Origin: PWVB01 sp964530185
GTDB taxonomy: Bacteria; Chloroflexota; Anaerolineae; B4-G1; SLSP01
Assembly: GCA_964530185.1 (NCBI GenBank)
Contig: CAZHBB010000132.1
Coordinates: forward strand, 1 to 7,627
Length of the DNA stretch: 7,627 bases
Direction: 5' to 3'
Part shown: positions 1-5,273 of the stretch, piece after piece
How the letters are laid out: each line of letters starts with the position of its first letter
How positions within the stretch are numbered: the first letter of the stretch is position 1
Notes under the pieces: model-generated
The model's database searches: none
Seen by the model: the letters and a program-made list of their open reading frames with translations, nothing else
What the model was told of the DNA's origin: nothing
Made by a program: the position numbers and the translations under genes

Positions 1-5
1 CGGGG

Positions 6-33
6 TTGTTTTGCGGTTGACACCCATTATAAT
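6..33 (+). promoter_or_regulatory. Putative sigma-70 promoter of the signal peptidase pair
   Basis: A perfect TATAAT lies at 28-33, with TTGTTT at 6-11 as a fair -35 box 16 bases upstream. A perfect TTGACA also sits at 17-22, but it is only 5 bases from the TATAAT and cannot act with it; paired with 17 bases of spacing it would meet only a poor -10 near 40-45. Using TATAAT, transcription would begin near base 40, about 9 bases before the first ATG at 49. The left window edge hides any operator further upstream. Confidence 0.5.
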
Positions 34-48
34 TGGAATTCACATTGG

Positions 49-681
49 ATGGAGGATAGAGTATTGGTCAGCGAACATACGGACGACTCTCTGGCAGAAT
101 CCGTGTTGGAGGCCTCGGAGACGGCCCACGGGGGGACGGGCAGTTTTCGCTCCTGGCTCCAGGATACGCTGGAGACCTTGCTTTTGGCTGTCATCCTCTT
201 CGTGGTTATCAACACACTCACCGGTCGATATCAGGTGCATGGGCAAAGTATGGAGCCGAGCTTGCATGATGGCCAATACGTCATCGCCAGCAAAGTGGCC
301 TACTGGTTCCATCCACCTGAGCGGGGAGACGTGGTGGTCCTGGATCCGCCGCGCAGTAGTTCCTCGGTCCCCTACATCAAGCGGATCATCGGTCTGCCTG
401 GCGATATTGTGGAGATCAAGGACAATCGTGTTTGGGTCAACGGGATTGCCCTCAATGAGCCCTATATCAACGCGCCGCCGCGCTATTCGGGCAACTGGGT
501 GGTCGACGAGGACGAATACTTCGTATTGGGGGATAATCGAAACAACTCCAGCGACTCTCACTCCTGGGGGTTGCTGCCGGCGGATCGGATCATCGGGAAG
601 GCGTTTTTCTCCTATTGGCCCCCCGAATGCTGGGGTAAGATCCCTCACTACTCCTTTCCAGAGCTCGAGAGCGAGGGCTGA
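49..681 (+). CDS. lepB: Signal peptidase I (first of a tandem pair)
   Basis: Membrane-anchored serine protease that removes signal peptides from exported preproteins on the outer face of the cytoplasmic membrane. The 210-residue protein has a hydrophilic N-terminus, one membrane segment at about residues 42-56, then the S26 catalytic domain. Visible motifs are GQSMEPSL with nucleophile Ser67, YIKRIIGLPGD with general-base Lys111, and GDNRNNSSDSHSWG at 161-174. Size and single anchor match the short Bacillus/cyanobacterial form rather than the larger two-anchor E. coli LepB. The start is uncertain. ATG 49 has no ribosome binding site, whereas GGAGG at 51-55 stands 8 bases before an in-frame TTG at 64, which would give 205 residues. 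A second signal peptidase gene follows after 18 bases, presumably cotranscribed. Confidence 0.95.
   Translation: MEDRVLVSEHTDDSLAESVLEASETAHGGTGSFRSWLQDTLETLLLAVILFVVINTLTGRYQVHGQSMEPSLHDGQYVIASKVAYWFHPPERGDVVVLDPPRSSSSVPYIKRIIGLPGDIVEIKDNRVWVNGIALNEPYINAPPRYSGNWVVDEDEYFVLGDNRNNSSDSHSWGLLPADRIIGKAFFSYWPPECWGKIPHYSFPELESEG
51..55 (+). promoter_or_regulatory. Internal ribosome binding site favouring a TTG start
   Basis: GGAGG overlaps the first codons of the longest reading frame and is spaced 8 bases from the in-frame TTG at 64-66. Nothing similar precedes ATG 49. This makes TTG 64 a serious candidate for the true start, unless the short-leader mRNA is read from ATG 49. Confidence 0.5.
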
Positions 682-699
682 GGAATCTGGTGAGGCGTC

Positions 700-1314
700 A
701 TGGCTTCCTGGCAGTGGGTGCGCGACAGGGAGGGCGAACCTCGGGTGTCTCCGTCTGTAGAGGCCACCCGACAGCAGCGATCAGCCTTTGGGTGGGATTT
801 TCTAAAGTCCATCCTTATGGCCCTGGCGGTCTTTTTGGTGGCCAACGCATTGACCGGACGGTACGTCGTTCAATCGTTCAGCATGGAACCGACCCTTCAT
901 GAGGGACAATATCTGCTGGTGAGTCGGGTCGCCTATCGTCTCCATCCACCTCAGCGCGGCGACATCGTAGTGTTGGATCCCCCGCGACATATGAGTGCTG
1001 TCCCCTATGTCAAGCGCATCGTGGGGTTGCCTGGTGAGCATGTCCAGATCCATGATGGACGGGTGTGGGTGAATGGCGTTGTGCTCAACGAACCTTATGT
1101 CAGTGGACCGGCACTCTATGAGTTGGACCTCACGTTGGGCGTGGGAGAGTATCTCGTGCTGGGGGACAACCGAAACAACTCCAGTGACTCCCATGTCTGG
1201 GGGGTGTTGCCCGAGGATCACATCATAGGCAAGGCGATCTTCCGCTACTGGCCTTTGAGCAAGTTGGGTGTGCTGCCCCATTATGCGTTCTCCGAGGTGA
1301 CCTCGGGACCGTAA
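700..1314 (+). CDS. lepB: Signal peptidase I (second of a tandem pair)
   Basis: A second S26 signal peptidase of 204 residues. It has a charged N-terminus, one membrane segment at about residues 36-50, nucleophile Ser61 in SFSMEPTLHEGQ, general-base Lys105 in YVKRIVGLPG, and GDNRNNSSDSHVWG at 155-168. It is about three-fifths identical by eye to the upstream copy over the catalytic domain, including long identical runs such as GDNRNNSSDSH, and differs mainly in the N-terminal tail and in the loop around residues 135-148. The two therefore look like an old tandem duplication with both active sites intact. GGTGAGG at 689-695 serves as ribosome binding site. The gene lies 18 bases after the first copy and likely shares its promoter. 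Division of labour between the two (substrate preference or growth condition) is possible but not visible here. Confidence 0.95.
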   Translation: MASWQWVRDREGEPRVSPSVEATRQQRSAFGWDFLKSILMALAVFLVANALTGRYVVQSFSMEPTLHEGQYLLVSRVAYRLHPPQRGDIVVLDPPRHMSAVPYVKRIVGLPGEHVQIHDGRVWVNGVVLNEPYVSGPALYELDLTLGVGEYLVLGDNRNNSSDSHVWGVLPEDHIIGKAIFRYWPLSKLGVLPHYAFSEVTSGP

Positions 1315-1490
1315 CCCTGGGGCTGCAGCTTAAGGGACAATTAATGCAGGGAAGGCCGCCGGGTTGCAGGCGTCCAGTGGCGATACAGGCTGCGGCGGGC
1401 TCCGGTACCAGCATCGGTTGTGGCGACCGACGGTAAGGCCTGGTGTTCTGTGCGGGAATGAGGGCCGTGTGGGAATACACTTAGGGAAGA

Positions 1491-1499
1491 GAGGAGGGG
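1491..1499 (+). promoter_or_regulatory. Strong ribosome binding site fixing the reductase start
   Basis: GAGGAGGGG ends two bases before ATG 1502. The reading frame stays open back to an ATG-type start near 1364, but that extension has no ribosome binding site and its translation resembles no part of the family, so translation almost certainly begins at 1502. The rest of the 1315-1501 gap shows no convincing promoter or terminator. Confidence 0.8.
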
Positions 1500-1501
1500 C
1501 A

Positions 1502-2854
1502 ATGGAGGCTACCCATGAGGACAAATCTCTCGTGCTTGTGATCGGCGCTGGCCCGGCGGGCCTTTTCACGGCGGACGAGCTGGCCAAGCAGGGCCATCAC
1601 GTCATCCTCTTGAACCGGGACATTCGACCCGGTGGGCTCGCGGAATACGGCATCTATTTCGCCAAGCATCAGGTCAAGGCTTCGTTGCGCAATCAGTTCC
1701 TCAGGGTCCTGCGGTCTCCTAACGTCACGTATTACGGCAACGTGGAAGTCGGCCAGGGGAAAGATCTGTCCCTGGACGCGTTGCGTGCTATGGGCTTCGG
1801 TGCGATCGTGGTGGCCGTTGGCGCGCAGGGGACCAAATGGCTGGGACTGCCCGGGGAGCACCTTCGCGGGGTCTATCATGCCAAGGATCTGATCTACTAC
1901 TACAACGGCCTCCCGCCCTACAGCGAGCGAACGTATACGATTGGACAGCGGGTGGCTTTGATCGGTGTAGGCAATGTCATGGCTGATATCGCGCGCTGGT
2001 TGGCGAGGGATCTCAAGGTCGCTGAGGTGGTGGCTGTGGCCCGGCGTGGCCCTGCAGAGGTGAAGTTCTCGCCGCGGGAGCTGGCCTATGTGGGACGCAA
2101 CCTGGATCTCGCCGCGTTGGACGAGGAGATCGAGCGTGTCCGCTCTCGCATGTTGGCCGTGGGGCAGGACCCAGAGGCCGCCAAAGCCCACATCCTCTCG
2201 GCCTTGCGGCATAGCCCAGAACCTGTGTCGGATACGCGGATCACCTTCCGTTTCCTCTCCGCGCCGGTGGAGATTCTCGACGACGGTTCGGGGGCTGTTG
2301 GTGGCCTGCGGGTGGAGGACACGGCCCTGACACTGGAAGAGGGGGGACGGACCCGGCCCAAGCGGTTGGGGACCTATCACATCTTGCCGGTTGACACGGT
2401 GATCTTCTGCATCGGGGATCGTGTCAGCGAGGATTTCGGTCTGCCCGTGGCATGGTCCTCGTTTGTGAAGCATCCGCACCCCCGCTACCCGGTGGATGGG
2501 GTCTCCTTTGAGGCGTATGACCCTGAGACCGGGGCGCCGATCGAGGGGGTGTTCCTGGTGGGGTGGGCGCGAGAGGCCAGCAAGGGGCAGGTGGGACTGG
2601 CCCGCAAGGACGCCCGGATGTGCAGCCGGGCTGTCGTGGCCTATCTGGAAGACGCTGGCAGGGATGCGTCCGGGGCCACCGAGGCGCGTGAGGCGTTGAA
2701 GATGGCTCTTTCGCGGTTGGATAAGCCCGTCATCCCCAAACAGGACGTGTTCAGACTGGTGGAGATCGAGGCTCGGAAGGCCAAGGACTGCGACGAGCCG
2801 GGATTCCGCTACACCAGCAACCGGGAGATGCTGGAAGCCCTGGGGATCTGTTGA
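1502..2854 (+). CDS. Adrenodoxin reductase/FprA-type ferredoxin-NADP+ reductase
   Basis: FAD-dependent flavoprotein expected to pass electrons between NADPH and a ferredoxin in the cytoplasm. The 450-residue length is close to mycobacterial FprA. The N-terminal FAD Rossmann motif GAGPAG is at residues 15-20, followed by the family-like segment GGLAEYGIYFAKHQVK and then VAVGAQGT at 104-111. The NADPH domain has GVGNVMADIAR at 155-165 and the paired arginines of RRGP at 181-184, which in this family contact the 2'-phosphate, so NADPH is the likely nucleotide. The closing FAD signature VGWAREASKGQVG at 353-365 is diagnostic of adrenodoxin-type reductases and separates it from thioredoxin reductase and the glutamate synthase small subunit. 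The C-terminal tail to Cys450 also resembles FprA. No ferredoxin or P450 gene is adjacent, so the partner is unknown. A full-length antisense reading frame lies opposite but looks like a GC artefact. Confidence 0.88.
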   Translation: MEATHEDKSLVLVIGAGPAGLFTADELAKQGHHVILLNRDIRPGGLAEYGIYFAKHQVKASLRNQFLRVLRSPNVTYYGNVEVGQGKDLSLDALRAMGFGAIVVAVGAQGTKWLGLPGEHLRGVYHAKDLIYYYNGLPPYSERTYTIGQRVALIGVGNVMADIARWLARDLKVAEVVAVARRGPAEVKFSPRELAYVGRNLDLAALDEEIERVRSRMLAVGQDPEAAKAHILSALRHSPEPVSDTRITFRFLSAPVEILDDGSGAVGGLRVEDTALTLEEGGRTRPKRLGTYHILPVDTVIFCIGDRVSEDFGLPVAWSSFVKHPHPRYPVDGVSFEAYDPETGAPIEGVFLVGWAREASKGQVGLARKDARMCSRAVVAYLEDAGRDASGATEAREALKMALSRLDKPVIPKQDVFRLVEIEARKAKDCDEPGFRYTSNREMLEALGIC

Positions 2855-2899
2855 CCCTGAAGACGTCCCGCCTACCGCCCTGTCTAAGGTGAGGTAGCT

Positions 2900-2937
2900 G
2901 GGCTTTGGCAGGCTCAACTTGTTGAGCCGCTCAGCCC
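2900..2937 (+). terminator. Possible terminator hairpin after the reductase
   Basis: GGCTCAAC at 2911-2918 and GTTGAGCC at 2921-2928 are perfectly complementary with a TT centre, and GGGCT (2900-2904) can pair with AGCCC (2933-2937) outside them. It begins about 45 bases after the reductase stop. No T-run follows, so it is either a weak or factor-assisted terminator, an mRNA-stabilising end, or simply part of the repeat-rich gap. Confidence 0.4.
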
Positions 2938-2966
2938 TCGGTCTGTGGAGTTCGAGCCTACCCGGA

Positions 2967-3022
2967 CCCTGAGCTTTGCTCTGAGCTTGCCGAAGGGGTA
3001 TCGAAGGGGTACCGAAGGGTGC
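2967..3022. repeat. REP-like CTGAGCTTGCCGAAGGGG motif with 11-base tandem units
   Basis: CCCTGAGC (2967-2974) and then CTGAGCTTGCCGAAGGGG (2981-2998) resemble the very common dispersed bacterial repeat of the CCCTGAGCTTGTCGAAGGG type. The end of the motif is repeated three times in tandem with an 11-base period: CCGAAGGGGTA (2990-3000), TCGAAGGGGTA (3001-3011) and CCGAAGGGTGC (3012-3022). A weaker fourth GCAAGGGG follows. An open frame runs through this region and into the tRNA, and should not be taken as a gene. Confidence 0.6.
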
Positions 3023-3035
3023 GCAAGGGGGGCAT

Positions 3036-3074
3036 TGGGACAGGCTCGCCTTCCGAGGCGCGAAGCCTGTCCTA
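3036..3074. repeat. Long imperfect inverted repeat (REP/MITE-like hairpin)
   Basis: GGACAGGCT (3038-3046) pairs perfectly with AGCCTGTCC (3064-3072), extended by a G-T and a T-A pair at the base. Inside it CGCCT (3047-3051) pairs with AGGCG (3056-3060) around a TCCG loop, with CGA left as a 3' bulge. No T-run follows on either strand, so it does not look like an intrinsic terminator. Its place directly beside the 3080-3095 repeat suggests one compound intergenic element. Confidence 0.65.
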
Positions 3075-3079
3075 CCGCC

Positions 3080-3095
3080 AAGGTGACTGTCACTT
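3080..3095 (+). repeat. 16-base repeat, left copy (AAGGTGACTGTCACTT)
   Basis: This sequence is the exact reverse complement of 3163-3178, and each copy is itself a small palindrome with arms GTGAC/GTCAC around one base. The centre-to-centre distance is 83 bases. It could be a pair of binding sites for a dimeric DNA-binding protein or the ends of a small repeat element. Confidence 0.75.
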
Positions 3096-3162
3096 CCGGC
3101 GGTGCTGGCGTGATTAATCGTGGGGCGGTTGGCGAGGTATCAGCAGATCATCGCCACATCCA

Positions 3163-3178
3163 AAGTGACAGTCACCTT
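3163..3178 (-). repeat. 16-base repeat, right copy (AAGTGACAGTCACCTT)
   Basis: Perfect inverted partner of 3080-3095. It ends 43 bases before the -35 box of the tRNA-Phe promoter. A further half-site AGTCACC follows at 3181-3187. If bound by a protein, it lies where an activator or repressor could affect the tRNA promoter, but the same spacing would also fit a dispersed repeat with no role here. Confidence 0.75.
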
Positions 3179-3221
3179 TTAGTCACCCGCTGGGGGGCAC
3201 CTTTCAGGGTCAGTCTGGTGC

Positions 3222-3249
3222 TTGACAAAATGATAACTTTCGTTAGAAT
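3222..3249 (+). promoter_or_regulatory. Sigma-70 promoter of tRNA-Phe
   Basis: A perfect TTGACA (3222-3227) is followed after 16 bases by TAGAAT (3244-3249). The expected start, about seven bases on, falls near 3256, so the 5' leader removed by RNase P would be only about five bases. The local drop to AT-rich sequence between the boxes supports it. Confidence 0.8.
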
Positions 3250-3260
3250 GTCTGCGTCAC

Positions 3261-3334
3261 GCCGAGATAGCTCAGTCTGGTAGAGCAGTGGACTGAAAAT
3301 CCATGTGTCCCCAGTTCGATTCTGGGTCTCGGCA
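3261..3334 (+). tRNA. tRNA-Phe (anticodon GAA)
   Basis: A complete 74-base cloverleaf. The acceptor GCCGAGA (3261-3267) pairs with TCTCGGC (3327-3333), with discriminator A3334. The D arm is GCTC/GAGC at 3270-3286. The anticodon stem is GTGGA/TCCAT at 3288-3304, with one G-T pair and loop CTGAAAA, which puts anticodon GAA at 3295-3297. The variable loop has five bases. The T arm is CCCAG/CTGGG with loop TTCGATT at 3310-3326. The 3' CCA is not encoded and must be added by tRNA nucleotidyltransferase. It is a single tRNA gene with its own promoter and terminator. Confidence 0.98.
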
Positions 3335-3340
3335 TAGCAA

Positions 3341-3376
3341 AGGAGCCCGCTGTCGTAAGCGGGCTCCTCTGTATTT
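3341..3376 (+). terminator. Terminator after tRNA-Phe, probably bidirectional
   Basis: AGGAGCCCGCT (3341-3351) pairs perfectly with AGCGGGCTCCT (3358-3368) around a six-base loop, an 11-bp GC-rich stem. On the plus strand a modest T-rich run (TGTATTTG) follows; on the minus strand TTTGC follows. It lies between the tRNA and the convergent phosphatase gene, whose stop codon is about 30 bases away, so it probably ends both transcripts. Confidence 0.8.
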
Positions 3377-3397
3377 GTCGGTAACTCGCCTCAGCGC

Positions 3398-4162
3398 CTA
3401 TACCTCGATCTCCGCGACGGAATTAACGATCCGCGTAGGCCGATAGGGGTAGAGGTCCACATCCTCCCGCTTTGTCACGCCCGTCAGGACGAGAATGGTC
3501 TCCATGCCACTTTCCACGCCCGCGACGATGTCTGTGTCCATGCGGTCCCCGATCATGATGGTGTCCTCGGAGTGGACGCCCAGGTAGTTCAGCGCCGTAC
3601 GCATCATCAGGGGGTTGGGCTTACCTACGAAGAAGGGGGCTTTGCCGCTGGCCCTCTCGATCAGGGCGGCCATCGCGCCGCAGGCGGGCACGATGCCCTG
3701 CTCGGAGGGGCCTGCTGGATCGGGGTGGGTGGCGATGAAGCGCGCCCCCGCGATGATCAGGCGGATGGCCTTGGTGATATGGGTGATGTTGTAGGTGTGC
3801 GTCTCCCCCAGTACCACGTACTCCGGATCGATATCGGTGATGATATAGCCGACGTTATGGATCGGCTCGGTCAGCCCGCTTTCCCCGATGACATAGGCCG
3901 TGCCATTAGGGCGCTGGCTCTGGAGGAAGTGCGCCGTGGCCATGGCTGAGGTGAAGATGCGCTCGGGCGGGATCTCCAGCCCGATGTTGCGAAGGCGATG
4001 TGCCAGGTCCCGAGGGGTGTAGAGGGGATTGTTGGTCAGGACCAGGTACTCGATGTCGTGGGCTTTGAGGCGCTGGATGAACTCCGGGGCGCCAGGGATG
4101 ACCGTGTCTCCCCTCACCAAAACGCCATCCATGTCGGTAATGTAATGTTTCTTGGAGGCCAT
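3398..4162 (-). CDS. nagD: NagD-like HAD-IIA phosphatase
   Basis: A 254-residue HAD-superfamily phosphatase with the IIA (C2b) cap, closely resembling E. coli NagD, a nucleotide monophosphatase with preference for UMP, over its whole length. HAD motif I is DMDGVL at 10-15 (nucleophile Asp10, acid Asp12), motif II is LTNN at 42-45, motif III lysine is in GKPNP at 180-184, and motif IV is IGDRMDTDI at 204-212. NagD-like cap segments TSAMATAHFL, VLGET, ARFIATHPD and VPACGAM are also present. The start at 4162 is set by AGGAGAG six bases upstream; the frame stays open further, but that part overlaps the previous gene in an alternative frame and lacks family similarity. It follows the carbon-nitrogen hydrolase by 46 bases and is probably cotranscribed. 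The in vivo substrate cannot be read from sequence: sugar phosphate, phosphoglycolate-like and nucleotide substrates all occur in this family. Confidence 0.9.
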   Translation of the reverse strand: MASKKHYITDMDGVLVRGDTVIPGAPEFIQRLKAHDIEYLVLTNNPLYTPRDLAHRLRNIGLEIPPERIFTSAMATAHFLQSQRPNGTAYVIGESGLTEPIHNVGYIITDIDPEYVVLGETHTYNITHITKAIRLIIAGARFIATHPDPAGPSEQGIVPACGAMAALIERASGKAPFFVGKPNPLMMRTALNYLGVHSEDTIMIGDRMDTDIVAGVESGMETILVLTGVTKREDVDLYPYRPTRIVNSVAEIEV

Positions 4163-4208
4163 GATATTCTCTCCTGTGATAGCGGCCATCGCTTGGGGCG
4201 CGAGCGCC

Positions 4209-5060
4209 CTATCCGCGCTCCACCAGTCTGCTGTACAGGTCGGGCCTTCGGTCGCCCACCGTGTCGAGCTCGAACTCGCCGGGACGCAGCACGATCCGCT
4301 TCTGCCGCGCGGCCAGGGGATCGATCGTCGCATAACAGATTGTCTCTGAGTCCTCGGCCTCGGCCAGGACATGTCCTCCTGGATCCAGGATCTGACTGTG
4401 GCCAAAGAACCAGAAGCCAGATTCCTCGCCGCAGCGGTTACATGCCAGCACGAAGACGCGGTTCTCCAGGGCACGGGTGCGCGTCACAAACTGGGGGGCG
4501 TTCTGGGAGCCATCGGGCCAGTTGGTGGGCAATGCAATGATATCTGCCCCCGACAGGGCCAGGACGCGCAGGGCTTCTGGGAATCGGAGGTCGTAGCAGA
4601 TGGCTATGCCGATCCTGCCGATCGAGGTCTCCCACACCTGGAATCCCGTGTCCCCTGGGGTGGTGAATCGATCCACGCCCAGCAGAGGCAGGTGGGCCTT
4701 CCGATAGGTGCCGACGAGGCCCTCCGGGCCCACGAGCGCCGCGCTGTTGTAAACGTGGTCGGTGTGCCGGTCAGCTTCGAGCAGACCGACGACCACGTAG
4801 GGCCCTCCCCCGCTCAGCCGATGCTCGCGACACACCTGGGTGAGCCGCTCCGTCGTCGGCCCTGGGACGGTTTCGGCCACAGCCCTTGCCGCGCTCAGCG
4901 TGGCGAAGCCATAGCCGGTGGTCGCACACTCGGGGAACACGATGAGCTGGGCGCCCTGTTCCACGGCCTGGATCAGCAGATCCTCGACGCGACGCAGGTT
5001 GTGGTCGCGCTCGCCTAACTGCGGGTCCATCTGGGCCACGGCACACTTGATCTTGGTCAT
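4209..5060 (-). CDS. Carbon-nitrogen hydrolase (nitrilase superfamily amidase)
   Basis: A 283-residue cytoplasmic amidase of the nitrilase superfamily, which hydrolyses non-peptide C-N bonds through a Glu-Lys-Cys triad. The triad is visible as Glu44 in VFPECATTGYG, Lys121 in TYRKAHLP, and Cys155 in ICYDLRFPE. The later PTNWP (178-182) and TRALENRVFVLACNRCG region is typical of the family's alpha-beta-beta-alpha fold. Length is normal for a stand-alone amidase, with no glutaminase partner or N-acyltransferase fusion. The closest named relatives by motif would be Nit-type omega-amidases or N-carbamoyl amide hydrolases such as beta-ureidopropionase, but I cannot choose between them. The ATG at 5060 is preceded by an almost ideal ribosome binding site. 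The NagD-like phosphatase gene follows by 46 bases, so the two probably form an operon; tmk lies 213 bases upstream on the same strand. Confidence 0.92.
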   Translation of the reverse strand: MTKIKCAVAQMDPQLGERDHNLRRVEDLLIQAVEQGAQLIVFPECATTGYGFATLSAARAVAETVPGPTTERLTQVCREHRLSGGGPYVVVGLLEADRHTDHVYNSAALVGPEGLVGTYRKAHLPLLGVDRFTTPGDTGFQVWETSIGRIGIAICYDLRFPEALRVLALSGADIIALPTNWPDGSQNAPQFVTRTRALENRVFVLACNRCGEESGFWFFGHSQILDPGGHVLAEAEDSETICYATIDPLAARQKRIVLRPGEFELDTVGDRRPDLYSRLVERG

Positions 5061-5063
5061 ACC

Positions 5064-5073
5064 ATCACCTCCT
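5064..5073 (-). promoter_or_regulatory. Near-perfect Shine-Dalgarno sequence of the C-N hydrolase
   Basis: Read on the minus strand the site is AGGAGGTGAT, matching ten bases of the usual 16S rRNA 3' end. The AGGAGG core stands seven bases before the ATG at 5060. It fixes the start and predicts efficient translation compared with the other genes here. Confidence 0.85.
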
Positions 5074-5110
5074 GGCAGACGCGCGATTTGCTCAGGGCGA
5101 CCGGCTCACA

Positions 5111-5135
5111 GACGAGGACCATGCTGGTTCTCGTC
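5111..5135. repeat. Hairpin in the C-N hydrolase leader
   Basis: GACGAGGACCA (5111-5121) and TGGTTCTCGTC (5125-5135) form an 11-pair stem with a TGC loop. The only irregularity is a G-T pair in plus-strand RNA, which becomes an A-C mismatch in minus-strand RNA, the strand of the genes. It lies about 50 bases before the C-N hydrolase ATG, upstream of the ribosome binding site. It is a possible operator or leader structure and matches no riboswitch I recognise. Confidence 0.5.
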
Positions 5136-5273
5136 ATCTCCCAACCCGAATCGGGCCGACACGGTAGTATCGTCAGCCCAATGTGACACGCGCGCCAAAC
5201 TTTCAGGCATGGGCCGGTGCCCCTGTACGTTTTTTACCCCGAGGGTGAGCCGTTGGCGAGGAACACCCCCTTG

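Larger units (their letters stand above)
5061..5273 (-). other. Leader region between tmk and the C-N hydrolase
   Basis: A 213-base gene-free stretch. It holds an 11-base-arm inverted repeat (5111-5135), a small CCCGA-A-TCGGG palindrome (5145-5155), and a run of six A on the minus strand (5230-5235). I found no convincing -35/-10 pair on the minus strand and no terminator for tmk, so I cannot say whether the C-N hydrolase is read through from tmk or has its own promoter. Confidence 0.5.

Noticed and set aside
1364..1501. 46-residue N-terminal extension of the ferredoxin reductase
   Set aside because: There is no ribosome binding site at 1364 and no similarity to the family, while GAGGAGGGG directly precedes ATG 1502, which leads straight into the FAD-binding motif.
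1481..2917. 478-codon open frame on the minus strand, fully opposite the reductase
   Set aside because: Its translation is rich in Arg, His, Pro and Gly with no recognisable domain, and the plus-strand frame carries clear family motifs. Long antisense frames are expected in GC-rich DNA.
2990..3022. CRISPR-like array in the 11-base repeats
   Set aside because: The units are contiguous, 11 bases long and without spacers, and no cas gene is present.
3036..3074. Intrinsic terminator
   Set aside because: The stem is strong but no T-run follows on either strand and it has an internal bulge; a REP/MITE-type hairpin is the better reading.
2945..3283. 112-codon plus-strand frame through the repeat region
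   Set aside because: It translates REP-like repeats and hairpins and runs into the tRNA-Phe gene. It has no ribosome binding site and no family resemblance.
4163..4474. 104-residue N-terminal extension of the NagD-like phosphatase
   Set aside because: It overlaps the upstream amidase in another frame, and AGGAGAG six bases before ATG 4162 together with the HAD motif I at residue 10 fix the start.
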